Positions 28,865-37,700 of a stretch of DNA of 64,000 nt are shown one piece after another. Position 1 is the first letter of the stretch. Every line of letters begins with the position of its first letter. Position numbers and translations under genes: made by a program. The notes below the pieces were generated by a model. That model had not been told where the DNA came from. It worked only from the letters and a program-made list of their open reading frames with translations, and ran no database searches. Origin of the DNA: CALGSZ01 sp042408955 (GTDB taxonomy: Bacteria > Chloroflexota > Chloroflexia > Thermomicrobiales > UBA6265); the NCBI GenBank assembly GCA_042408955.1, contig JBHOQQ010000017.1, forward strand, positions 1 to 64,000, read 5' to 3'.

Positions 28865-31219
28865 ATGGTTCTCAGTCACTATATTGGTGCCTCGGTGAAG
28901 CGCAAAGAGGACCCACGTCTGATCACCGGGTCTTCGACCTACGTGGACGACCTGAAGCTCGTTGGCATGGTCCACGTCGCGTTCGTCCGAAGCACCTATG
29001 CTCACGCCCGGATCACAGGCATTGACGCGTCTGCCGCGCTCGCCATCCCGGGGGTGCTTGCCGTGTGGACGGCAGCCGATCTGCAGAAGGTGATCAAATC
29101 GGTCGAAGCAACGACGCCGACGACGGAAGGCGGGGATCAGGCTGCGGGATCAGATGCCGGAGACGCGATACCGGTTCCCAAGGTTGAGCCGCTGGCGCAC
29201 AAGAAGGTGCGCTACATCGGTGAGCCGATTGCGGCGGTGATCGCGGAGTCGCGGCCCGTGGCCGAAGATGCGGCCGGACTCGTTGTCGTTCATTACGACC
29301 CGCTGCCGGCGGTGGTAGATCCGTTCGAGGCCCGTCAGGATGGCGCCCCTCAACTCTATGATGAGGTCAAGAACAACATCAGTGTCCGCTACCAAACGGT
29401 TCACGGCGATGTCGATGCGGCGCTGGCAAGCGCACCCGTCAAAGTGAAGGTGAGGATTCGCGCTCCGCGCTGCGCGCCAATGCCGATGGAGCCGCGTGGG
29501 ACGGTAGCTGCTCCGGATCCAATCACGCGCGGGCTAACGATCTGGGTATCAAATCAGGCGCCGCACAGCTTCCGCAACGAGATTGCGGCGGCCTTTGGGC
29601 TGCACCAAAACCAGGTGCGAGCGATTGCGCCCGAAGTTGGCGGTGGATTTGGCTGCAAATTCGGCGCCTACCCAGAAGACTACGTGGTTGCGGCTGTCGC
29701 AAGGACGCTCAATCGCCCGGCCAAGTGGATCGAGACCAGGAGCGAGCATTTCCTCGCCACCAATCACGGGCGCAACCAGTGGGGCGATTTTGAAGTCGGG
29801 GCAGACAAGGACGGCAAGATCCAGGCGTTGCGTGCTCGCATCACCCTGGACTCAGGCGCTTACCCGAAGGCACTCGGTTTGGCCTGGTGCACGTGGGTCA
29901 TGTCCACGGGGCCCTATGTGATCCCTAATCTCGATTACTTGGTGGAAGGTGTCTACACCAACACGGTCTGCAATGGCGCTTACCGCGGCGCCGGCCGCCC
30001 CGAAGCCACGTTCTACCTCGAGCGCCTGATGGATCTCATCGCCGATGAGGCCGGGCTCGATCCGGTGCAGGTGCGCCGCGTTAACTTCATCCCGCCGGAT
30101 CAGTTTCCGTATACCACGCTGTCCGGTGAGCATTATGACAGTGGCGAATACGAAAAGCCGCTCATCAAGGCGCTTGATCTGGTTGGTTATGAGGATCTCC
30201 GCCGCCAGCAAGCGGAATTGCGCAAGCAGGGACGCTATCTGGGGATCGGTGTCGCCTCATACGTCGAGATCTGTGGGTTTGGCCCGTGGGAAAGCTCGAC
30301 AGTCCGGGTCGAGCCTGGCGGCGAGGTGACGATCTTCACCGGCATCTCGCCGCACGGCCAGGGTCAGGAGACGACCTTCGCGCAGCTCGCGGCCGATTAC
30401 ATCGGCGCAGATTTTGATTCGGTGATCGTCCACCACGGCGACACGGGTAACACCTCGCACGGCAATGGCACAGGCGGCAGCCGCGGCCTTGCTGTCGGTG
30501 GAGCGGCCGTCGTTCTCTCGCTGACCAAGATTCGGGAGAAGGCGAGGCGCATCGCCGCGCATATGCTTGAGGCAGCCGAGGAGGACATCGAGCTTGCTGA
30601 CGGCAAATATCGGGTCAAGGGCGTACCGACGCGCGGCGTCACATTGGCTGAGATCGCCAAAACGGCCTACTCGGGAGACCTGCCACCGGAGATAGACGCC
30701 GGCTTGGAGTCGACCGACTTCTTCCGCCCAGCCGATGAGACGTTCCCCTTCGGCACACACGTCGCCGTTGTCGAGGTCTTCCCAGACACTGGCGAAGTGA
30801 AGCTCCTGCGCTATGTCTCGGTCGATGACTGTGGCAACATCATCAGCCCGCTCCTGGTGACGGGTCAGGTGCACGGCGGCGTCGCGCAGGGAATCGGCCT
30901 GGCGCTCTGGGAAGAGCTGCATTATGACGCAAACGGCGAGCTTCTCACCGGAACGCTCAACGACTACGCCGTGCCGAAAGCCACCGGTTTCCCGGTTTTC
31001 GAGACGCATCACACGACAACACCAACGCCAATCAACCCGCTCGGTGCAAAGGGCATCGGCGAGGCAGCGACGATTGGCGCGACGCCAACGGTGGCAAATG
31101 CCGTCATTGATGCGCTCGAGCCGTGGGGCATTCGCCATCTTGATATTCCGTTCACACCGGAGAAGGTCTGGCGAGCGATTCAGCAAGCGGGTGGAACGGC
31201 AGCGCGGGCGGCTGATTAA
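28865..31219 (+). CDS. Molybdenum hydroxylase large subunit, form II CoxL-like
   Basis: Xanthine dehydrogenase/aerobic CO dehydrogenase family molybdopterin-binding subunit, 784 aa. Start MVLSHYIGASVKRKEDPRLITG is family-typical, with GGGAGGA about 10 nt upstream of ATG 28865. PEVGGGFGCKFGAYPEDYVVA, the active-site loop GAYRGAGRPEATFYLERLMD near residue 375, and ending KGIGEAATIGATPTVANAV with the catalytic Glu are seen. AYRGAGR is the form II signature; true CO dehydrogenases (form I) carry AYXCSFR, so CO oxidation should not be assumed. No medium (FAD) or small (2Fe-2S) subunit gene is next to it. Confidence 0.88.
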   Translation: MVLSHYIGASVKRKEDPRLITGSSTYVDDLKLVGMVHVAFVRSTYAHARITGIDASAALAIPGVLAVWTAADLQKVIKSVEATTPTTEGGDQAAGSDAGDAIPVPKVEPLAHKKVRYIGEPIAAVIAESRPVAEDAAGLVVVHYDPLPAVVDPFEARQDGAPQLYDEVKNNISVRYQTVHGDVDAALASAPVKVKVRIRAPRCAPMPMEPRGTVAAPDPITRGLTIWVSNQAPHSFRNEIAAAFGLHQNQVRAIAPEVGGGFGCKFGAYPEDYVVAAVARTLNRPAKWIETRSEHFLATNHGRNQWGDFEVGADKDGKIQALRARITLDSGAYPKALGLAWCTWVMSTGPYVIPNLDYLVEGVYTNTVCNGAYRGAGRPEATFYLERLMDLIADEAGLDPVQVRRVNFIPPDQFPYTTLSGEHYDSGEYEKPLIKALDLVGYEDLRRQQAELRKQGRYLGIGVASYVEICGFGPWESSTVRVEPGGEVTIFTGISPHGQGQETTFAQLAADYIGADFDSVIVHHGDTGNTSHGNGTGGSRGLAVGGAAVVLSLTKIREKARRIAAHMLEAAEEDIELADGKYRVKGVPTRGVTLAEIAKTAYSGDLPPEIDAGLESTDFFRPADETFPFGTHVAVVEVFPDTGEVKLLRYVSVDDCGNIISPLLVTGQVHGGVAQGIGLALWEELHYDANGELLTGTLNDYAVPKATGFPVFETHHTTTPTPINPLGAKGIGEAATIGATPTVANAVIDALEPWGIRHLDIPFTPEKVWRAIQQAGGTAARAAD

Positions 31220-31229
31220 TGGTGAATTC

Positions 31230-31269
31230 GGTGCCCCGCACGGCGCCCTCGGGCCTCATGCGGGGCACC
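31230..31269. terminator. Bidirectional hairpin between convergent genes
   Basis: GGTGCCCCGCA (31230-31240) and TGCGGGGCACC (31259-31269) form a perfect 11-bp stem with an 18-nt loop, exactly between the ends of the CoxL-like gene (plus) and the EamA gene (minus). Placement suggests a shared terminator; there is no T-tract on either side. Confidence 0.6.
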
Positions 31270-31302
31270 TGCTTCCGCACGTCAGGGCTCCGCGGTAGCT
31301 AT

Positions 31303-32268
31303 CTATGCCGCTTCCGGTGGTGAGCATGACTTGCCCATCTCCGCCGTGTGGCGATGAGCCGCAGGACCGGCTCGGTCAGGATGAGCAGTAGCGCTGGCGC
31401 GATTGGGACTCCGTGACACGCGCCGGCCACCACGCTGCGCGCCTGCACCAGCGAGCACGACGAGCGCGATGCCGGCAACCTGGGTAATCGAAGGATTTTG
31501 GTGTAATACAACCAGCCCCAGCAGGACACCGATGGCGGGTTCGAGCGCCATCAGGGTACCGAACGCGGTGGGCGTCATCTGGCGCAGCGCGAGCAATTCG
31601 AGCACGAACGGCAGGACGGGGAGTAAGATAGCTAGCCCGGCCGCGGAGGCGACGGCGCCAAGGGTGAGGTGACCCGCGGCTTGGGGGACACCGGCAACCG
31701 CTGCCGTCGCGGCGGCGATGGTCACGGGGATGGATAGGGCTCCGATGCCTGTGAAGCGATCGCCGATCCGCTGGGTGAGCAGGATATAGGTAGCCCAGCC
31801 AGCAGCCGCGCTGCCGGCGAACGCGATACCGCTTGGATTGACTTGGCCATGCCAAGGCTCAGTGAGCACGATGACCCCAAGCAACGCCAGGCCGGGCCAG
31901 AGGAGCGATCGCGCGCTGTGACGGCGCAGCGCGGCAACCATCAATGGGCCGAGAAATTCGATGGCAACGGCGGTGCCGAGCGGGATGCGCTCAATGGCGG
32001 CAAGGAACGCGATCGTCGTCGCTCCGGTTGAGATGCCGAGCCCCAGCAGCGCCGGCACGTCGTGCAGGCGCACCGTGCGCAGCGGGGGACGGGCTAGAGC
32101 CAGCAATATCAACGCGCCCATGCTCAGTCTGAGCCAGGCGGTTCCGGCTGGGCCGATGGTCGAAATCAGGCTCACCGAGAGGGCGGAGCCCAGTTGGACT
32201 GACAGCATCGCTGCCACCGCCAGCCCCCACGGTGGCACAGGGACGCGGGGCGCGGCGCGACCGGTCAT
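31303..32268 (-). CDS. EamA/DMT-family transporter (RhtA-like)
   Basis: Ten-helix drug/metabolite exporter-type membrane protein, 321 aa, with two EamA repeats (residues about 10-135 and 145-280); GTAVAIEFLGPLMVAAL and FGTLMALEPAIGVLLGL are the paired repeat signatures seen in RhtA-like amino-acid exporters. A charged ~35-residue tail follows the last helix. ATG 32268 overlaps the stop of the PaiB-like pseudogene as ATGA, with GGGAG upstream. Last gene of the XRE-B3/4-PaiB-EamA operon and apparently intact while two genes before it are broken. Substrate unknown. Confidence 0.87.
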   Translation of the reverse strand: MTGRAAPRVPVPPWGLAVAAMLSVQLGSALSVSLISTIGPAGTAWLRLSMGALILLALARPPLRTVRLHDVPALLGLGISTGATTIAFLAAIERIPLGTAVAIEFLGPLMVAALRRHSARSLLWPGLALLGVIVLTEPWHGQVNPSGIAFAGSAAAGWATYILLTQRIGDRFTGIGALSIPVTIAAATAAVAGVPQAAGHLTLGAVASAAGLAILLPVLPFVLELLALRQMTPTAFGTLMALEPAIGVLLGLVVLHQNPSITQVAGIALVVLAGAGAQRGGRRVSRSPNRASATAHPDRAGPAAHRHTAEMGKSCSPPEAA

Positions 32269-32928
32269 GATTGCTCCCTGCGAGTCCGCCAATCACCGAT
32301 CGCGGCAAGGCGTCGCCGCTGCTGCCGCGCTGCCCGGGCGTCCAGTCCTCTCCCGCGGCGCTCGAGGTGACCGATGACGCGTTCGCGATGCTCGACCAAT
32401 TTGTGATCGTCATATTTGAACTTGGCGTCCACCCGCAGAACCATCAGCCGCACACCGCGGATGCCGGGCAGCATCCGACCGCAGGGAGCAGCGTTGGGTG
32501 ACAGGGCAGCGTGGCGGCCCTCAGGTTGGATCTGCAAGCTGGGCTTGCAAGGATATCGGCCTTCTCCTTGGGGTCACCGACATCGCTGGCCGGCACAAAA
32601 ACTGAACGGCGGTGTAGTAACTGGTCGGCACGCCGTGCTCGATGGGCCGGTCTGCTTCGGCCCGCCAGTACGACGGGATGTAGGCGTAATCGCCAACCAC
32701 CACAAGGCGGACCTCGGAAGCTGCTTCCAGATGTGGCCAAACCGGGTTCGGGCGAGCCAGATGCATGAGAAGCTCGTTGCCCGCAACGGTGAAGTGGGTA
32801 GGTACCAACACCGGAGCCTGGGTGGGGTCAAGGTTGTTGACCGCGAGCACCCCGAATCGTTCAGTGGATGCTAGCCACTCCTGCCATTCACGAGGTTCGA
32901 GCGCGGCATCCCACGCATGGATGAGCAT
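32265..32928 (-). pseudogene. PaiB-like FMN-binding protein gene, frameshifted
   Basis: Similarity to the FMN-binding negative regulator (PaiB) family is spread over different frames: residues from ATG 32928 (HAWDAALEPREWQEWLAS ... VPTHFTVAGNELLMHLARP), then VPASDVGDPKEKADI in a second frame, a short return, then QIQPEGRHAALSP through RVDAKFKYDDHK to the stop at 32265 in a third. At least two, more likely three, 1-2-bp indels lie around the A5 run at 32597-32601, near 32551 and near 32529-32533. Start has AAGGAG upstream, 12 bp after the B3/4 gene. Sequencing error is possible but three events in 70 bp suggest decay. Confidence 0.8.
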
Positions 32929-32939
32929 GTCAGTCTCCT

Positions 32940-33668
32940 TCACTGACCGGCGCAGGCGGCGATCAGCCGGCGGTGCACTCGGATATCCGGTCCGAGCCGG
33001 GTCAGGTATGCGATCAAGTCCTCGGCGGCGGTGAAGAGCGCATCGTCCGTCACCGGATCGAGCGCGTCGAGGATAAACAGCGCCACGGTGGTGTCGTCGC
33101 TAAGCTGGGTGCGGCGCGCCTATCGCCAGTTCCAGCAACGACACGTCACACCGGCATCGTCGCACCACACCACCTCACCGGGCTCCGGGTTCTCGATCAG
33201 GGCGACACCGTGAGCGACCGTATCGAATGGCTCCTTGCCAGTGGCACGAATGAGCCGTGGCGAACCGTGGTAACGCTCCAGGTCCTCCCCACCCATGGGA
33301 ATCTGGTGCAGCACTGAGACTGCGTTGTAGATGTCGGTGAGCCGGTTCACGCGGGGCAGACCTGAAGCCGCGCGGCGGAGAAGCGCTTCTAGGCTGTTAC
33401 GGGTGCGTTGCGGCTTGGCTCCGAAGGCCCGGTACGCCTCCCGCCACGCCGCCACATGGGGGACCAGCTCCGCCGGCCGATCCCGAAGCAGCTCACCAGC
33501 CACGGCCTCGGCCTTGCGGAGCAGCGCGTCGCTCATGTGGTCGCTGGGGCCGGGTACGAGTCCGACAACGGCCAGCAGCAGAGCCCGGTAGTCGGGTCGC
33601 AGCGCGAACACGGCCGCGTCGACAAAGCTGCCAGCCAGAAAATCTTGGAGCATTCCAGGATCAGGCAT
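32940..33668 (-). pseudogene. B3/4 domain protein gene with in-frame amber codon
   Basis: B3/B4 tRNA-binding-domain family (stand-alone relative of the PheT editing domain), expected about 242 aa. YRAFGAKPQRTRNSLEALLR, GLPRVNRLTDIYNAVSVLHQ and PMGGEDLERYHG are clear. Translation from ATG 33668 stops at a TAG at 33122-33120 after WCDDAGVTCRCWNWR, but the same frame continues without shift for 60 more codons (RRTQLSDDTTVALFILDALD ...) to a TGA at 32942-32940. A CAG-to-TAG change would explain it. The first 182 residues could still form a truncated protein. Start overlaps the regulator gene by 8 bp. Confidence 0.82.
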
Positions 33669-34290
33669 CAGCGACCTCCAATCGAGTTCGTGACCCTACG
33701 CCTGGCTCGAAGACGACCAGGGAAAACCTCGCTGGCACTGCTCCCCGGTTTGTGTACGAATGTGCCACGTCGCTCGGGAACGAGGCAGCGTCGCCGGCAT
33801 TGAGAACTACCGACTCTCCCGCGACCCGGATCACGATCGTGCCTTGCTGGACCTGCACAAGCTCCCTCGTGCCTGCCGCGTGGGCCTCGCTTGTGTGACG
33901 GTCTCCAGGAGCTAAGGTCCAGTCCCACAACTCGACCACGTTCGGTGGTTCGGTGCCTGCCATGAGCACCCCTCGTCCACCAAGCTCACTGCTCCACAGA
34001 ACGGCGCCTTCACCGTACCGGGTGACGTTCAGGTGCCTTTCGGGCCGAGGTGGCTCGACGAGTGCCGGCAAGCCGATGCCGAGCGCATCGCTGATCCTCA
34101 GCAGGATCCCCACGCTCGGGTTGACCGCGCCCTGCTCGATCTTGATCACCATCCGGCGGCTTACCCCAGCAGCCTCCGCCAACTGGTCGAGCGTCCAGCC
34201 TCGCGCCAGTCGCTCGCGCCTGACGCGGGCGCCGATTGCCACGGCAAGCTCCGTGGCGTTCTGATTCGTCAGTGCATTACCATGCATCAC
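33661..34290 (-). CDS. XRE-family transcriptional regulator with C-terminal cupin
   Basis: 209 aa: helix-turn-helix at about residues 20-75 (RERLARGWTLDQLAEAAGVS, then MVIKIEQGAVNPSVGILLRI) and a cupin sensor domain at about 110-200 (WTLAPGDRHTSEAHAAGTRE, VLNAGDAASFPSDVAHSYTN). Such proteins repress or activate neighbouring transport or catabolic genes in response to a small ligand. Heads an operon with B3/4, PaiB-like and EamA genes. A palindrome at 34395-34408 overlapping a -10-like TATAGT is a likely autoregulatory site. Start ATG 34290 or 34287. Confidence 0.9.
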   Translation of the reverse strand: MMHGNALTNQNATELAVAIGARVRRERLARGWTLDQLAEAAGVSRRMVIKIEQGAVNPSVGILLRISDALGIGLPALVEPPRPERHLNVTRYGEGAVLWSSELGGRGVLMAGTEPPNVVELWDWTLAPGDRHTSEAHAAGTRELVQVQQGTIVIRVAGESVVLNAGDAASFPSDVAHSYTNRGAVPARFSLVVFEPGVGSRTRLEVADA

Positions 34291-34394
34291 TTGCTCTCCG
34301 ACCGGTCGCCAATCGAGATGGAAAGGATGCTAGATTCGCTCTCAAGTTGGACACCATTCGCGAACGAAGTGGTGCTGAAGCGCATCTTGTGCGG

Positions 34395-34408
34395 TGTACT
34401 ATAGTGCA
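34395..34408 (-). promoter_or_regulatory. Candidate operator/promoter of the XRE-cupin operon
   Basis: TGTACTATAGTGCA is a near-perfect palindrome with a perfect ACTATAGT core. On the minus strand it contains a -10-like TATAGT about 110 nt before the regulator start; no good -35 was seen. Position and symmetry fit binding by the regulator; the assignment is inference. The rest of the 34291-34558 gap shows nothing definite. Confidence 0.5.
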
Positions 34409-34558
34409 TTTTAGATGGATGTGCACGCGGTGCGACTCCGCGAGACTCTGACCCTGGGCTTGGTGCTCCAACGTCCCGGCGAAGCGTGAGGACGATGCTG
34501 CAAGAGCACCGAACGATCAGCCACGCACGCCCGGCGCCCGCCCGGCAATCAGCCGAAC

Positions 34559-35518
34559 TCACACCACATGCTGGCGTGACCGGCGCTCGCCAGCCATGCG
34601 GACTCGGCTGCGTCTCAGTAGCCGTGGGCGAGCGGGCGCGGCGGCGAGAGCCAGGCCTGTCAGGAGGAGAAGCGCGCCGGTCCACTGCGTGGCGCTCAGG
34701 CGCTCGCCAAGAAGGAAAGCACCGAGCAGTGAAGCGGTGAGCGGCTCGGCCAGCGACATGGTGGCCGCGACGGCGACGGGGATCCGGCTCAGGCCGCGAC
34801 CGAACAAGAGATAGGCGCCGGCCGTCGTCAGCACGCCGAGATGGATGGCGACCAGGGCGCCGCGCCCGCCAGCCAGCCAGCCGACGTCGCGAGTGACAAG
34901 CGCAGGCAAGAGCAGGATCGCACCGCCCGTGAAGGCGACGGCCATCACCGCAGACGACGGGTGTCCGGCAGCCATGAGCCGCTTGCTCGCGACCGAGTAG
35001 GCCGCGTAGGACGCCCCTGCGCCAAGGCAGAGGGCGACGCCAGCGGCATTCCCACCGTCGCCGGCCGATGCGGCAATCAGGAACGTTGCGCCGAGGACGG
35101 CAACCGCAGTGGCGATTGCCCACCGGCTGCTTGGCCGTTCGCGCGCCACGGCCCATCCGGCCACTCCAGCAAAGGCCGGGGCGCTCCCGATGGCGACGAT
35201 TGTCCCGAGCGCTACCCCCGCACGCTCCACCCCGGCGAAGAAGAGTGCCTGGTAGGCCGCTACGCCGAGTGCAGCGAGCGCGACCAGCCAAGCCGGCCAT
35301 CGCCCGCCGTGCGTGAATCCGCCTCCAGCGTGCGCGATCAGCAGGAGCGCACCGGCGCCGATCGCGATTCGCACTGCGCCGACCCCGAGCGGATCCGGCG
35401 TTCCGGGGAGGAGCGCGTGCGCCGTTCCGGTCGTTCCCCAAAGGACAGCCGCAAGCAGAACGAGCAGGCTCGCGCGGTCGTCCCGCGCCGTGACCTTCAA
35501 CCGGTGACGAAGTGCCAC
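34559..35518 (-). CDS. EamA/DMT-family transporter
   Basis: Second drug/metabolite-superfamily membrane protein, 319 aa, ten predicted helices in two EamA halves: VLLAAVLWGTTGTAHALLP near residue 20 opens the first, AAGVALCLGAGASYAAYSVA near 160 the second, and VAATMSLAEPLTASLLGAFL marks the end of the second half. Arg-rich tail. GTG start; upstream ATG codons are in other frames. Stand-alone between the regulator operon and the Ntn hydrolase. Substrate unknown; not a close copy of the transporter at 31.3 kb. Confidence 0.87.
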   Translation of the reverse strand: MALRHRLKVTARDDRASLLVLLAAVLWGTTGTAHALLPGTPDPLGVGAVRIAIGAGALLLIAHAGGGFTHGGRWPAWLVALAALGVAAYQALFFAGVERAGVALGTIVAIGSAPAFAGVAGWAVARERPSSRWAIATAVAVLGATFLIAASAGDGGNAAGVALCLGAGASYAAYSVASKRLMAAGHPSSAVMAVAFTGGAILLLPALVTRDVGWLAGGRGALVAIHLGVLTTAGAYLLFGRGLSRIPVAVAATMSLAEPLTASLLGAFLLGERLSATQWTGALLLLTGLALAAAPARPRLLRRSRVRMAGERRSRQHVV

Positions 35519-35617
35519 AGACGTGCACCCATGGTTATTGCCCCAGCCGCCTTCCCTGGTCGTCGTAGCTTGCTACGCTTGCTGGAATAAGCCCGAGATC
35601 GAGAGAACGCATCGCGA

Positions 35618-36568
35618 TCAGCCGGCGAGCGGCACGTGCAGGCGTTCCGCTTCGGCTGGCTCCTCCATCGTCTCAGTCATGTAGACATATGTGCGACCTG
35701 GCGTCGTGGATGCGGCGATGTGGTTCCCGGTCGGATCCAGGGCGATCACGTTCATCTCGCTTGCATAGGGATCGTCGAGCGCCCGTAGGTCGGTGAGCGC
35801 CGTGGTGATCGCATCTCTGAGCGACATGCCGAAGCGGAGGAACATGACCACGCTGTGGGCAGTGCAGGCGCGCATTGCCATCTCGCCGCGCCCGGTGCAG
35901 GCAGCGGCACCCCAGCGGTTGTCCGCGTAATTGCCTGCACCAATGATCGGGGAATCGCCTAGCCGGCCAGGATATTTCCAAGCCCAGCCGGATGTGCTGA
36001 CACCACACGCGAGGTGCCCGTTGCGATCGAGGGCGAGGAAATTGACCGTGCCGTGAGGTGGCTCCTCGGAGGCTAGCTGCGGGTCACGAGTGAGATCTCC
36101 CACGATTTGCCGGATGCGTTGATAGTAGGCTGATGCGCTTGCAGCCGCCGGATCCGCGCCCTCGAAGCGGGAGCGCCAGATACGCTCGGCTTCCGGCGTG
36201 AGGAGGTTTTTCGGCGTGAATCCTTCCTCCGCGGCGAACCGGGCAGCCCCTTCGCTAACGATCAGCACGTGGGGAAGCACCTCCATCACCCGGCGAGCAA
36301 TCGCGATCGCGTCTTGATACCCCTTGAGCGCCCCGACGGCGCCTGCTCGCAAGCCCTGGCCGTCCATGACGCTGGCGTCAAGCTCGACCTCGCCGAACAG
36401 ATTCGGTAATCCCGAATATCCAACCGTGTGATCGTCGGGGTTTGCCTCGACCACGCTCGCGCCAGCGACCACGGCATCAACCGCGCTGCCTCCTGCGCGG
36501 AGCACGTCCATCGCCGCGCGCAGTCCAATCACTCCGTTCGCGCTCGCCACGACGACCGCTTCAGGCAT
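35618..36568 (-). CDS. Isoaspartyl peptidase/L-asparaginase family Ntn hydrolase
   Basis: Threonine-nucleophile (Ntn) hydrolase of asparaginase type 2/glycosylasparaginase family, 316 aa. The precursor would autocleave before the Thr of EPPHGTVNFLALDRNGHL (near residue 171); GDSPIIGAGNYADNRWGAAA and ACTGRGEMAMRACTAHSV form the substrate pocket. Members hydrolyse L-asparagine, beta-aspartyl peptides or Asn-linked sugars; the HGT cleavage site and long alpha-subunit lean to the glycosylasparaginase-like branch. ATG 36568 with GGAGGAGG upstream, overlapping the AIR synthase gene by 8 bp. It could consume beta-aspartyl dipeptides from cyanophycin, an inference from chemistry only. Confidence 0.85.
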   Translation of the reverse strand: MPEAVVVASANGVIGLRAAMDVLRAGGSAVDAVVAGASVVEANPDDHTVGYSGLPNLFGEVELDASVMDGQGLRAGAVGALKGYQDAIAIARRVMEVLPHVLIVSEGAARFAAEEGFTPKNLLTPEAERIWRSRFEGADPAAASASAYYQRIRQIVGDLTRDPQLASEEPPHGTVNFLALDRNGHLACGVSTSGWAWKYPGRLGDSPIIGAGNYADNRWGAAACTGRGEMAMRACTAHSVVMFLRFGMSLRDAITTALTDLRALDDPYASEMNVIALDPTGNHIAASTTPGRTYVYMTETMEEPAEAERLHVPLAG

Positions 36569-37652
36569 CGCTCCTCCTCCCCAAGTGCACCCCAGTGCTC
36601 CCCTGCGCATGCGCCAGCGCCCGTGTCACCTCGTCGCTGGCGAAGCTCGGCAACTCGCGTTGCTCTTCTCCCTCAATGATCGTGAAACCCCGATCCGCCG
36701 GCGTGAGCTTGCCGACCCAGGAATACGGCACACGGTGCTCACGACACGCTGCTTCCACCGCGGACACCGCCTCTGGTGTCACCGCCGCTAGCAAGCTCCC
36801 GGAAGCGAGCATGCCAAGGGGATCTATCCCGTAGAACGTGGCGATTTCTCGCGTCTCGGGCAAAATCGGCACGAGAACCCGATTGACCACGGCGCCGCAA
36901 CCAGAGGCGACCGCAAGCTCACGTACCCCGGTAGCGAAGCCGCCCTCGGTAGGATCGTGAAGGGCGGAGATTCCGCCCGCGTTGAGCAAGACCGCCGCAT
37001 CCCGCACGACCGAAATACCGGGATCGATGAGAAGGTGCGCCGCACGAGCAACAAGCGCAGGTCCGAGTGCTCGTGCCAGCTCAGCGGCTCGTTCCCGGGC
37101 AAGCAATGCTGTGCCTTCGATCGCCAGTGCCTTCGTGAGCAGCAGCCGGTCGCCAGGCTTCGCGCCACCTGGTCGCAGCAGGCGCCCTCGCTGAGTCACG
37201 CCGATCAAGAAACCAACGAGAATGACGCGGTCGAGTCCAGCGGTGATCTCGGTGTGCCCGCCGACGAGAGCTATGTTCCGTTCGCGGCATGCCTGCTGCA
37301 GCTCACCGAAGAGCGCGTCCACCATCGCTGGCGTCGTCTTGCCCTCGGGCAGCAGCGCCGTCACGAGAAGCCAGCGGGGGGTTGCACCCAGACAAGCCAG
37401 ATCGTTCGCGTTGACATTGACCAAATACCGGGGAGCCGATTCGGTGGCAAAGGTGATGGGATCGGTTTTAACGACGATTGTAAGATCGTCCAATTCGATT
37501 GCGGCGGCATCTCGCCCGATACCTGGCCCAACGATCACCGCTGGGTCGTCGATCGGATTGCGAGAGATCAGATGAGCGAGCAAGGCTGCCGGCAGCTTCC
37601 CAACCGGAAGGATCTCATCTGGCCGAAAGGAGGGTGGTAGGGAGCCGGTCAT
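36561..37652 (-). CDS. AIR synthase-related protein (HypE-like)
   Basis: PurM/HypE/ThiL/SelD superfamily ATP-binding protein, 363 aa. N-terminal AIRS half: VIVGPGIGRDAAAIELDD near residue 38 and LVNVNANDLACLGATPRW near 78; NIALVGGHTEITAGLDRVIL; C-terminal half: HDPTEGGFATGVRELAVAS. It lacks the terminal Cys peptide of true HypE (ends HLGRRSDA), and no hydrogenase or hyp genes are near, so a hydrogenase role is unlikely. It overlaps the Ntn hydrolase gene by 8 bp, which suggests a joint task not known to me. Confidence 0.8.
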   Translation of the reverse strand: MTGSLPPSFRPDEILPVGKLPAALLAHLISRNPIDDPAVIVGPGIGRDAAAIELDDLTIVVKTDPITFATESAPRYLVNVNANDLACLGATPRWLLVTALLPEGKTTPAMVDALFGELQQACRERNIALVGGHTEITAGLDRVILVGFLIGVTQRGRLLRPGGAKPGDRLLLTKALAIEGTALLARERAAELARALGPALVARAAHLLIDPGISVVRDAAVLLNAGGISALHDPTEGGFATGVRELAVASGCGAVVNRVLVPILPETREIATFYGIDPLGMLASGSLLAAVTPEAVSAVEAACREHRVPYSWVGKLTPADRGFTIIEGEEQRELPSFASDEVTRALAHAQGSTGVHLGRRSDA

Positions 37653-37700
37653 TCTTGTGAATCCTATCTGCCAAACGCTGCCATCGTAGCAACGCGGGTC

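Noticed and set aside
28865..31219. Calling this gene a carbon monoxide dehydrogenase
   Set aside because: The active-site loop is AYRGAGR (form II) and partner subunits are absent, so CO oxidation is not supported.
34287..35528. 413-codon frame on the minus strand
   Set aside because: Arg/Pro-rich shadow of the EamA transporter in another frame; no family features.
36561..37652. Calling this gene hydrogenase maturation factor HypE
   Set aside because: No C-terminal cysteine and no hydrogenase or hyp genes nearby.
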